A DNA stretch of 64,000 bases from Halichoerus grypus (taxonomy: Eukaryota; Chordata; Mammalia; Carnivora; Phocidae), in contig NC_135712.1 of the NCBI RefSeq assembly GCF_964656455.1, positions 68,453,239 through 68,517,238 of the forward strand. The letters run 5' to 3'. The position numbers and the translations under genes are program-made. This document shows positions 23,313 through 33,405 of the stretch, piece after piece (the first letter of the stretch is position 1; every line of letters begins with the position of its first letter). Below the pieces are notes generated by a model. It saw only the letters and a list, made by a program, of their open reading frames with translations, had not been told where the DNA came from and searched no databases.

Positions 23313-23657
23313 ATAAAAATAAAAATATAACCTATCAAAATGTGTAGAATGCTGCTGAAGACAGGAAGATGTCTAATGTAGTGTTGTGGAAGTCAGACAG
23401 TCAAAAATGGTGACCGTGAGATCCAAGATGTGAACATGGGAAGGGGCTGCCGAAGTGGAGTGAAGGAGGGCTCAGTGGAGAAGGTCAACCAAGAGGCCAA
23501 GGGGCTGGAGGGACTTCCCACAGAGAGATGATGTCATTCAAGATGCTGGCAGAACTTGGGATGGATGAAGTCACTCAAGATGCTGGCAGAACTTGGGGTG
23601 CAGAGGGGAACTATCAGCCTGGAATCAAAGTCACCAGTAACAAACGGAAGGGTTTCT
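23313..23657. other. Unassigned segment with an imperfect tandem repeat
   Basis: GC-richer than its flanks. 23531-23601 holds two copies of a roughly 35-40 nt unit sharing TCAAGATGCTGGCAGAACTT. It may be a fragment of an LTR element that I cannot name. Confidence 0.5.
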
Positions 23658-23785
23658 GGTCCTGCATCGGGCTCCTTGCTTGGCTGGGAGCCCGCTCCTC
23701 CCTCCGCCTGCCGCTCCCCCTGCTTGTGCTCGCACTGTCTCTCTCTTTCTGACAAATAAATAAATCTTAAAAAAAAAAAAAAAAA
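23658..23785 (+). mobile_element. CAN-SINE, 5'-truncated
   Basis: Starts within the GTCCTGCATCGGGCTCCTTG segment and runs through the CT-rich part to CAAATAAATAAATCTTAAAA and a poly(A) tail. Head missing. Confidence 0.88.
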
Positions 23786-23789
23786 GAAG

Positions 23790-23976
23790 GGGGCGCCTGG
23801 GTGGCTCAGTCATTAAGCGTCCGCCTTCGGCTCAGGTCATGATCCCAGGTCCTGGGATCGAGCCCCGCATCGGGCTCCTTGCTCCTCGGGAAGCCTGCTT
23901 CCCCCTCTCCCACTTCCCCTGATGTGTTCCCTCTCTCACTGTGTCTCTCTCTGTCAAATAAATAAAAAAAAAAAAA
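23790..23976 (+). mobile_element. CAN-SINE, young-looking, inserted in the tail of the previous SINE
   Basis: Full head GGGGCGCCTGGGTGGCTCAG through CTCTGTCAAATAAATAAAAA. It sits directly behind the preceding SINE's A tail, with AAAAAGAAG on both sides. The body is close to the presumed arctoid consensus, so it is probably the youngest here. Confidence 0.93.
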
Positions 23977-25587
23977 GAAGAAGAAGAAAGCTATCTTAAC
24001 AAAAGAGGAAAGAAAGAAAATGAAATATAGCTTCTCCTCATGGAAGGGTTTGATCTAATATAGCAATTTCCCCAGGAGGAGACAGGGAGAGAACTCATTG
24101 TTCCTTGCCATGTGTCTTCGGAGGACCTGCAGTAATTAGGAAGTCCACAGGACACACTCCTCCTCTATTCCCTATCTCTGAAATTTGCAGATTTGTTCAA
24201 TCATTTAAGTATATTTAGCTTTCTTTCCATATTGTATCAAAACTGTTGGCCATGTGCTAAACACAATAAAAAAAAATAATAAGTTATAAGAACTGCCACC
24301 TGCCCTTGGAGTGAGGAGTGGAGGTGTTTCAGGTTGGATGACAGTGCCAGGTGATTGAAGTAGTCCCAATAGGGAATTAACTCACAGATCAAGAATAGCA
24401 GAATCTTAGATCTAGAAGACTCCTTCATGATTTTCATTTTGTAGATTAAGAATCTAAAGCTCATAAAAGCGAAAAAACTAGGCTTGAATTCATATAACCA
24501 GGAGAAGCAGGACTAGTTTTAGGTCTCCTGACTTGCAGTCCACTCAGGCATAAAGGAAATACAGGGTCTATGAGACTGTGGAATAATGTTAATTTAATAA
24601 AGCCATGCACTTAGAAGGACACATCTCACTTATGCGGGTGCCAAGTACATTGATGATGTAGTGAGGAGGTGGTTAAATTGCATCTTGGAAACAGTTTTTA
24701 GTTAGCTAGGAAAAACTTCATACGAGAGAATGGATGATGAGGGAGAAAGAAAGCTGATGTGAGGAATAGACAGACTCTCTGCATGTGATGAAACTTTCGA
24801 GAAAGGATGCACAAACAGTTGTGCTTGGGGCAAGATTCTCTTAGCTGGAAAAGCCATGTTAATTACAAAAGAAAACGTATATTCTTCCATTAAATGACAC
24901 AAATTTTAAGGAAATGACTGGTTGAAAACTGGATGAGTGTGTGGAAACCTAGTTCCTAATTGTTCAGGAAGATTCCCTGGAGGAGATAAACCTGTGAGGT
25001 TAGCATGGGAGAGGGTTGGTTGGCAGAGCAAATGAATAGAAAGTATTTTTCGTGCATCCAGCATGGCCTGAACAAAGATTTCAGAAGCAGGAACAGAAGA
25101 GTTTAAACCAATAAAGCACAAAAAGGCTCTCGTGGTTGGAACTCGGAAGACTGGGCACTAAGGTCAGACAAATGCAGGCTGGGAAAGGTGTAGGGAGTTA
25201 ATACTTACCATGCAGGGGAGTCTCTGAGGCCTGACGTCTGCAGAGGGCTACATTCACATGGGCAGGCGGGGATTACAGGTGGCAGGACTAAAGTTCATCA
25301 TGGGGAAACACAGAGCAACCAAAGAAGAGACTGATGGAGATACCAGACTGCCATGTTGGGGTTAAAGCGAAGTTGGTTGCTATTCATCACTACCAAACAG
25401 GTTTAAAAAATCAAGACTAATCCTCGAGAAGCTAATTATCCCATCACCCACACATGTCCTACAATTTTTGTAGCTCCTACCAGGAAACTATGTGGGTCTT
25501 TTAACAAGTAGGAAAGCATCCGAAAGAGTCTCCCTAGTAAATTAAAAAAACAAAACAAAACAGCACATGATTGTACAGTCAATTAGG
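23977..25587 (+). other. KALRN: Unassigned intronic sequence
   Basis: Unique-looking, A/G-rich in parts (24000-24030). No exon, RNA gene or clear repeat recognised. Confidence 0.5.
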
Positions 25588-26491
25588 CAGGTAGGGGGAA
25601 TCTTTCTTTTTTTTTTAAATTTTTTATTGTTGTGTTAATCACCATACATGACATCATTAGTTTTTGATGTAGTGTTCCATGATTCATTGTTTGTGCATAA
25701 CACCCAGTGCTCCATGCAGAACGTGCCCTCTTTAATACCCATCACCAGGCTAACCCATCCTCCCACCCCCCTCCCCTTTAGAACCCTCAGTTTGTTTTTC
25801 AGAGTCCATAGTCTCTCATGGTCCATCTCCCCCTCCAATTTCCCCCCTTCATTCTTCCCCTCCTGCTATCTTCTTTTTTTTTTTTTTCCTTAACATATAT
25901 TGCATTATTTGTTTCAGAGGTACAGATCTGTGATTCAACAGTCTTGCACAATTCACAGCACTCACCATAGCACATACCCTCCCCAATGTCTATCACCCAG
26001 CCACCCCATCCCTCCCACCCCCCCCACTCCAGCAACCCTCAGTTTGTTTCCTGAGATGAAGAATTCCTCATATCAGTGAGGTCATATGATACATGTCTTT
26101 CTCTGATTGACTTATTTCGCTCAGCATAACACCCTCCAGTTCCATCCACATCGTTGCAAATGGCAAGATCTCATTCCTTTTGATGGCTGCATAATATTCC
26201 ATTGTATATATATACCACATCTTCTTTATCCATTCATCTGTCAATGGACATCTTGGCTCTTTCCACAGTTTGGCTATTGTGGACATTGCTGCTATAAACA
26301 TCGGGGTACACGTACCCCTTCGGATCCCTACATTTGTATCTTTGGGGTAAATACCCAGTAGTGCAATTGCTGGATTGTATGGTAGCTCTATTTTCAACTT
26401 TTTGAGGAACCTCCATACTGTTTTCCAGAGTGGTTGCACCAGCTTGCATTCCCACCAACAGTGTAGGAGGGTTCAGGTAGGGGGATCTTTC
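25588..26491 (-). mobile_element. 5'-truncated L1 insertion with target-site duplications
   Basis: The insert (25607-26473) starts with the complement of the poly(A) tail and the carnivore L1 3' UTR (TAATCACCATACATGACATC), and ends inside ORF2. It is flanked by CAGGTAGGGGGAATCTTTC (25588-25606) and CAGGTAGGGGGATCTTTC (26474-26491). About 870 nt of L1 remains, so it is a classic truncated copy. Its better preservation compared with the 17-23 kb LINE fragments suggests a younger, carnivore-lineage insertion. Confidence 0.95.
26068..26439 (-). pseudogene. L1 ORF2 C-terminal fragment
   Basis: A frame of 123 codons on the minus strand contains [20 protein letters not shown] and EWIKKMWYIYTMEYYAAIKR, the conserved C-terminal region of L1 ORF2 downstream of the reverse transcriptase. 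The truncated element has no 5' part and cannot be active. Confidence 0.93.
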
Positions 26492-29254
26492 ATGTAAATA
26501 TGTTTTTAAGACTGTAAACTTGGAAACACTCTTGTAAGTATTAAGTTTGTGAACATTAAAATACATAAAATGAAACAAATTTGAGAAGAATGTATATTTA
26601 TACAGATATTCTCATAAAACCTCAGTCATCATTGACCACTCTAGGTTGTCCCATATTTACTTCTTATGCTGACTTACAGCTTGTTTCTTATCTTCTCTGT
26701 TAGATGAGACTTTCTGGGCTCTGCTTATGCCAGCAGTCCTGGAGTTTTCTAAGAATGCTACAGCCTGACCTCTGAAAACTTGCCCCTTCCATCTGTTCCA
26801 ATCTATTCTGGTCATTTGGCTTTTGGAGCAGCCATGTTGCAGGCATCAGGCCTCAGAGCTCAGCTCTCAGAATTGGTTCTGGGGCGTCCCCTCACTCCCT
26901 GTCTTCTTTTGTCAAAGATATGTGGTCCTTGGATCCAAGCTGCTTTTGAATTTACTTTCCTTTCTGATCAGAATAGAAAATCATGGAGATTAAAAACATT
27001 TCCAAAACTCCCCTTGCTACCTTCATAAAATCCTCTCATCTGTATCAGTTAGGATTAGAAGACTCAGCTACATACAAAAGCTCCAAATGGCACTGGCTTA
27101 AATAAGATAGAAGTTTGGGGTTTCTTCTCTCACATAGCAGACACCTGAGGATAAGTAGTCTAGGACTGGTGGAAAAGACCCACAGCATCATCCATACTCG
27201 GGCTCCTTCTAGCTCATTCCTCCACTCTTCATAGGGTGTGCTCTAACTCATAGTCCAAGATGGCAGGTGTTGCAGGGGGTGGGCTGGGCAACAGGGAAGA
27301 AGAGCCATCCCCCACACCCCCACACACCTAGGAGACTAGTTGGAAGCTGGCACTCGGGCTTTCATCCCACTGGCCAAAGTCTGATAACATGGCTACTTTA
27401 GCTGCAAGGAGACCTGGGGAAAATACTCCTTTACTAGGTGGCAATGTACAGCCCCTCAAAAAAAATGAGTCTTCATTACTAAGAAATCAGGGCAGAATGG
27501 ACTTGGGAGGCACCTAGAATTCTTTGCCATACTATCTCGTATTATCAGAAAAATAGTTAGTGGCAATCCATCGTATATCTCTCTAATTCCCTCCTCCACA
27601 ACTTGTGCTTATTTTGTACAGAAGAGTATTAATGTATAGCAAAAGTCTCTTTAAGACCCATTAACTCCTCTCTCCCTATATTGTAAAGGAGCATTGCTTT
27701 TTTCCCTCTTGATATATAAAATATATTTTAAACAGATTAATGTTTAAAGAATTATGAGGAATTTCCTCAAAATTAATGATGACCCAATGAAAAGTCCAAA
27801 ATTATAAACCAATAAAAAGCATTTAAAATATCCACTCCACCTATTTCCCAGAAGTACTTGAGAATTTAACTAAAACTCTAAGAAAGATGAAGAATTTCAA
27901 AAATAAACATAAGAGAGTCCATATGGAGGAAACAGGGGATGTAGAAGTTTCAAAAATGTGAGGAATCAGAGTGTAGCACTATCTATTTCAGCAAATTTAA
28001 ATCAACAATAATTGAAAATCCTCTCTATATAAAAAATTTTAAAAACAACCCAGGCTGTACTTTTAAGGCACTTTGAACCCTATGGAAGATGCAGGAACAT
28101 AGATGAATATCCAAAGCAAAAACGTGCTGTAGTGTGTACAAATCACACTCCGCTAGAAAGGGAGGGAGGGAATTATTTGGAACTGCTTGTGAATGGGTTC
28201 ATCTGAGCTGGGCATGAATGTGGGGAAGGATTTCCAGAAGGTGAGAGGGGTGTGGCTTGGGAGAGAGAGGTAGAACCTCTTCTGGACAGAAAACACTATA
28301 CATATGAGTCAGGGAGTTGGGAACATGTTGGGTATGTTTGGGAATCAGCAAGTGTCGCTGTGACTTGGAGCAGACGGTCAGTCTGGTAGCAGATGAGTTG
28401 GAGAGATTGAGGAATTGGATCTGAGAGGCCCTAAATTAGATGCTCAGTGTCTTGAACCTGGTTCCCTAGGCAATGGAGGAATAGGGAGAGAACGAAGCAG
28501 AGCATGCTCACATTTTATGACCTCTCTTTCCTCAGAAAGTCATGAGCAGGGCTCCTTACTGTTGAGAAGTTTGTTCGCTTATAAAGAATGTAAAAGGTTT
28601 AGAAGAAGATCATACGATGAGGACTCAGAAAAGGAATGAGCAAGGGGTTGTGAGCCATCTGAGTCCCCACTACCATGTTGGAAGTGAATTCGTCTTCAGG
28701 TTTGCTGACAGCAAGAACAACATGGCAAACGCGTTAGGTTAAATGACATTTGGGGTTTTGACAAGTACAAGTACAGTATAGTGTGTTTTTCTTAAACTGC
28801 ATGGATTGACATTGCAAGATGTGCCTTCTCTCACTTGCCTTCTTTCAGACAGTAGGATGATTTTGAGTGACCTTGCTATAGGAACCAGGGAATGGCATTG
28901 AACAGTGTGAGATAGGGACAGAGAGAAGAGTAGCATTTATTACTCTTAGTTAAGTAGTCAAGGAGCAGTGGTCACTGGGTAGTAGCTTGTGGTCAAGGAG
29001 TTAAGGTACGAGTGTACACTGTGGATAAGCTGGCTGACATTTAGAATAAGTTCTTAAAGCAGTGCTGGCTATTCTGGGATGCGGGGCACTAAAAGAAGAG
29101 AATAGAATTTTCCATCAAGGAACTTATAGCAAGAGACATTTTTAAATGGGAACTAAGATACTGTGTCTGGAGCAGGAAGGAGACAGACTTTTCCCTCATT
29201 TCTTTCCAAAGGGTATTGTAATCTCAGAATGGCAAGGATAAATGGGGACATTTA
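26492..29254 (+). other. KALRN: Intron, largely unassigned
   Basis: 27040-27430 looks like an old LTR-type repeat (listed separately); 27640-28080 is A/T-rich. No exon or RNA gene is recognised in the rest. Confidence 0.5.
27040..27430. repeat. Old interspersed repeat, LTR-like, family unresolved
   Basis: TATCAGTTAGGATTAGAAGAC, AGATAGAAGTTTGGGGTTTC, CTCACATAGCAGACACC, TCATAGTCCAAGATGGC and TTTAGCTGCAAGGAGACC occur in an order I associate with a diverged mammalian LTR repeat. I cannot name the subfamily. Confidence 0.4.
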
Positions 29255-29640
29255 AGCAGAATGTCTTTCCGAGTGGCCACCCATAGCAGAGCACACGGTG
29301 GGGCCCCCAAAGGCCCCAGCGCTCGGTGGCTGCGGCTGATCACCAACCACACTTGGGCTCAGTCCTCGGCCTTGGCCGCCACGGGACTCAGTGAAGGACA
29401 AGCTGTGAATCAGAGCACGAAGGCAGAGCTCAAGGGGGCCTTTATTTGTATTTTTTTCACGTACTGGCTTGCTCAAGATCACCAGCCACGTAGGGGAAGA
29501 ACCAGTGGCCGCCCAGACTCTTGACTCTTGGCCTAGGGCTCCACCACCATCTCTACTGGGCTGTCTCATGGTGTCCTGAGGGTTAATGGAGTCCACCATG
29601 CGAGTGCCACACTGTGCCAGTCCCAGTGGCTGAGCATGTC
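29255..29640 (-). other. CpG-enriched segment, possible old LTR
   Basis: Compared with flanks this block has many CpGs (for example AGCGCTCGGTGG, TGCGGCTG, GGCCGCC). On the minus strand an AATAAA sits in ACAAATAAAGGCC, upstream of a GC-rich part, resembling an LTR R/U5 layout. There are open frames on both strands (29252-29599 minus, 29261-29524 plus) but neither shows known domains. LTR identity is a guess. Confidence 0.3.
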
Positions 29641-30137
29641 ACTCCCAGAGAAGGGGGGTGGCAGGGAGGGGTCTGTAGCCTGCGGATGAAGAGGTGCCGA
29701 GGGGAGCAGTCAGATGGGGATTTCAGGATATCCTAAAATGGCTTTAGAGGGTTTTAGGGGGAAAAAAATCTACTTACCACCATGTTTCAGGGATATTAAA
29801 ATGCAGGACAAACCACCCTCCTGCATTTAGGCTCTCTGGGCCTTCTGGGGGGACTGATAGATTTTCTTTCTAAAGTGCATCGATCCTCTGAGGGGAAGAG
29901 CCCACAGTCAGAGTTCCAAATCCTTTCCCAACGGAGGGACAAGAGGCTGGAAGCTTTAAAACCCTGAACACTGTCCCATTAGAAAGGATGAGCATGACAA
30001 TAGTTATATGAATAACTCGTACACCAGCTCATCATGTGTCACTGAGGCCGGGGACCGGATGCGCCCTGCACACCTCCCGCAGGCAGATGCTGCGGGGCTT
30101 AGGGCAAAGCAAAGTTGGAGGGGACTGTAAATAATTG
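29641..30137 (+). other. KALRN: Unassigned intronic sequence
   Basis: No exon or named repeat recognised. Confidence 0.4.
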
Positions 30138-30253
30138 GCCTAGAGGTTTATTTTTTTCTTTTTTTTTTTTATTATGGTTATGTTAATCACCATACATTAC
30201 ATCATTAGTTTTTGATGTAGTGTTCCATGATTCATTGTTTGCCTAGAGGTTTA
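30138..30253 (-). mobile_element. Micro-insertion of an L1 3' end with target-site duplications
   Basis: Only about 90 nt of L1 (30151-30240) inserted: the complement of a tail, then GTTAATCACCATACATTACA and GATGTAGTGTTCCATGATTC, the same 3' UTR as the 25.6-kb element. GCCTAGAGGTTTA flanks it at 30138-30150 and 30241-30253. An extreme case of 5' truncation. Confidence 0.93.
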
Positions 30254-30452
30254 ATGAGGTGCTGAATAAAGAGCAGGGTGTGGCCACCAGTGTTTTTATA
30301 AGAAAGCCTGAAAGAAAGAAGCCAGAGGAGGCTTACGTTTTCCAGATTCTTTTAGAAAAAAAGGAAGAGACAAAAAAGGGGCAAGACGTCAAAGTTGTCT
30401 ATATTTCTATACTTTTGACCTTGAATTATCTTAAATGTAAACGAGATAAGAG

Positions 30453-30551
30453 GGCTGCCTGGCTGGCTCGGTCAGTGGAGCATGCGACTCTTGATCTCTG
30501 GGTCATGAGTTCAAGCCCCACGTTGGGTGTGGAGCCTACTTTAAAAAAAAT
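30453..30551 (+). mobile_element. Short CAN-SINE (tRNA head plus A tail)
   Basis: About 100 nt: GGCTGCCTGGCTGGCTCGGT, GCATGCGACTCTTGATCTCT, GTCATGAGTTCAAGCCCCAC (a B-box-like GTTCAAGCC), then poly(A). It lacks the CT-rich tail of the long type. Flanked by GAGATAAGAG at 30443-30452 and 30552-30561. Confidence 0.88.
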
Positions 30552-30561
30552 GAGATAAGAG

Positions 30562-30789
30562 GGGCGCCTGGGTGGCTCAGTCATTAAGCGTCTGCCTTCG
30601 GCTCAGGTCATGATCCCAGGGTCCTGGGATCGAGCCCCGCATCGGGCTCCCTGCTCGGCCAGGAGCCTGCTTCTCCCTCTCCCACTCCGCCTGCTTGTGT
30701 TCCCTCTCTAGCTGTCTGTCTCTCTCTCTCTCTCTGTCAAATAAATAAAATAAAATCTTTAAAAAAAATAAATAAATAAATAAATAAAT
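30562..30789 (+). mobile_element. CAN-SINE, full length, young-looking
   Basis: GGGCGCCTGGGTGGCTCAGT head, complete CT-rich tail with a (CT)n run, AAATAAAATAAAATC and (AAAT)n end. It follows the short SINE with one copy of GAGATAAGAG between them and GAGATAAGA after it (30790-30798), so two insertions used the same target. Confidence 0.95.
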
Positions 30790-31089
30790 GAGATAAGAAA
30801 TGAGTCATGCAAAAGAGTTCCTTTTATTTTTAGTCACCCATTCAGGCCCTTCTAGAAGAAGAATAGGCCTAGGGAAGCCATGTGTCCAGGTATAGGCATT
30901 AAGCAGTTTATGGAACTATTGTGATTTTAAAGAATTTGCCCTGTGGCCAGACTGTGTGTTCTGGGTTTTTGTTTGTTTGGAGTTTTCTAGACATACTGTG
31001 GTAATATGGTCCTCATCCGGGTATGGTGAGTGACTACTTAAGCTGCTAGCTGGGCAGAGTAGTTGAGAATCTTTGAATCACGCACACTT

Positions 31090-31230
31090 TCAGAGCGGGA
31101 ATGGGCCTTGGTGATCTTCTAGTCCATGCTTTTTGTTGGAGAGATGGAGGAAGTTGCAGTTGCTTATCCAGGCCACACAGCTACTAAGTGAGAGAGCTGG
31201 GAGCCGTATCCAGCACCCTTCACTGTTAGT
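31090..31230 (-). repeat. MIR-family fragment
   Basis: GGGCCTTGGTGATCTTCTAG and CCAGGCCACACAGCTACTAA resemble antisense MIR3/MIR sequence. Confidence 0.5.
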
Positions 31231-32429
31231 CAGGAACTCCACACTCTGTCTGTCCCAGAGCTGCCAAGGGCCATTTTTTGGCAGGTCAAGGCTACTCAGA
31301 GGGCACCATTTAACAAAATGCAGTCTTTTCTGAGGCACTCACTAGTTTATGCCCATCACAAGTGACATTCAGAAGCTCACAAGCCTGTTCTCTAATCGTA
31401 TGCCAGTCAAACCCCACATATGTCATAGTTGGTCTTTGTATTTCTATGAGCTGATTATACCTCTTCTGCAAGGTTTGGAGCAATTTCTTAAAAACTGGGA
31501 AGTGGTTGGTTCGTTCCTAGCCACAGTTCACCCTGTGAGGGAGTAGGGCTCCCGTCCTGTGTCCCGGTGCCACGAAACACAGCTTTTGGTGCCGCCGGTG
31601 TTTTATGTTGTTCAGTGGTCGGAATCCACGAAGGCCTTTGTGTGTGTGTTTTGTCTGAAAAAAACAAAAACAAAAAACCCTTATGACTCTTGGAATTTTA
31701 TAATCACACAGTTTTGGTTTTTTATATTTTGTATCAGTGTGTCATCTCTAGTTAAATTCCCTTAGTTGCACGGTAAGAGCACTCTTCAGGTAGCTCAAGG
31801 AGGAGAACTGATGAGGTAGACTCTCATGGCAAGCAAATCCTAGCGGCCACAGTCGATCTGGGCCCTGTGGAGCCAGGGCGTGTAGGACGGTCCTGGATCC
31901 GGGCGGTTGGAGGGACCTCGCTTCTGGCTCCGGTGCAGGTCCCTCTCTCCAGGTCCCACACCATGTATGCCTTTTCTTCACCTTATCACCGCCACTTGCT
32001 CTGAGCTGCTGTGCCCTCATCATCTTGGCTTTGCCTGTGGCCCGTTAGGGCCGGTCTGATCTCTCTCCCCTCTTAAAAACCTTTACTGCCCTAGGGTAAG
32101 TGTATTGTTCTCTTACTCCTTCCAAGTAAACATTCTTGAAAGATGGAATCTAATTGGCCACACTCATCTTTTTGCCCCAGGCCATGTCATTTGCCACCCT
32201 TAGGGCGGCTTCCCGAGGGCAGACCCCCCATCTGGTGCAACCACCTGCAGGCGCGGGGCGGAATGGACTCTTGTGATAGGAAATGTAGCTCTGTCAGCCG
32301 ACTGGAGGAGCACAGCTTCTTACAGAAGGAGCCGTGGCCCTGCCAGGCCATGTCCTCAGTCTGCCCAGTGTAGCCCTCGGGCCAGTCCTCAGAGAGGCAG
32401 CTGACAGTAACGGAAGGTAGAACGTAGCA

Positions 32430-32560
32430 ACTGAGAGTTCGTGGCTCAGTTCTCAGCTCTGGAACTTAAGAACTGTGTGGCTTTGAGCAAATTACCAAAA
32501 CTCTCTGAAGCCTCAACCTCCCAGCTGTAGAATGGAGATTCGTGAGCTTTTAGTGAAATA
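32430..32560 (+). repeat. MIR fragment
   Basis: TGTGGCTTTGAGCAAATTAC and CCCAGCTGTAGAATGGAGAT match the sense MIR core and 3' part. Confidence 0.6.
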
Positions 32561-32971
32561 CTACTCATGGAAACACACTGTGGGCTATGAAGATCACACC
32601 CATGGAAAGCATATTACCTCCTCGAGGCCCCTCCTGAGCACAAAACTGTGCGTGCGACTCTCTTGTCTCCCCTTCTAAGTTGAATATCACCTCCCAGGAC
32701 CCGGCTTGCATCTGTGGGTTCAGGTAATGACCGCCTTGCTATCTGAATCGGCAGAAATACCCCCAGAGAGATCGAGACTGTTACATTTTACACACAGCTG
32801 GCCCAAACTACACTATTCTTAGAGTGTTTTTGTTTTGTTCGGGGAGCACAGGGTGTGAGAGCTGGTGCCGCTTCGAGTCCTCTGACCCAAACCCACTTTA
32901 CTAACAGCTGAGAAACTAAGGCTGAGCGAGGTTAACTGACTTGCTGAAGGTCAGTCATAGAACCAGAACAG

Positions 32972-33405
32972 AACTCAATTATCTATCGCTGCAGAACAGA
33001 GTACCTCAAAGCTTAGCGACTTCGCACAACAAACACTTGTTATCCAGTAGTTTCCTTGGGTCAGGAATCCAAGAGTGGCTTAGTTGGGTGTCCCAGGAGG
33101 TTGCAGTCAGGGTACCAGCCACACCTGCAGTCTCTGAAGGTCTGACAGGCGTGGGGTGGGGGGTGAGGGGTGCTGGCAGACCTGCTTCCAAGACCTGGCT
33201 GCTTAAGTGTCCTCACGACATGGTGGCTGGCCTCCCCCACAGCAAGTGATCCCACAGAGAGCAAGGAGGAAGCTGCAATGCTTTTTATATCCCAGCTTCA
33301 GAAGGCACACATCATCATGTCTTCCAGCATATTCCACTCATTAGAAGTGAGCCGCTAAGTCCAGCCCATGCTCAAGTGGAGGAAACCAAAGGGTGAAGTA
33401 TCAAA
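32972..33405 (-). mobile_element. MLT1-like LTR (ERVL-MaLR), diverged
   Basis: Reads on the plus strand ATCTATCGCTGCAGAACAGA, AACAAACACTTGTTATCC, GTCAGGAATCCAAGAGTGGC, GAGGTTGCAGTCAGGGTACC, TCCTCACGACATGGTGGCTG and GAGAGCAAGGAGGAAGCTGC, the layout of a reversed MaLR LTR. Ends are approximate; no internal genes. Confidence 0.65.

Larger units (their letters stand above)
30799..32971 (+). other. KALRN: Intron with MIR fragments
   Basis: MIR-like pieces at about 31090-31230 and 32430-32560; otherwise unassigned. A moderately GC-rich patch at 31840-31960 shows no promoter features I can defend. Confidence 0.45.

Noticed and set aside
30453..30540. A tRNA gene suggested by the GGTTCAAGCC-like box
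   Set aside because: It is the tRNA-derived head of a short CAN-SINE with an A tail and target-site duplications, and does not fold as an intact tRNA.
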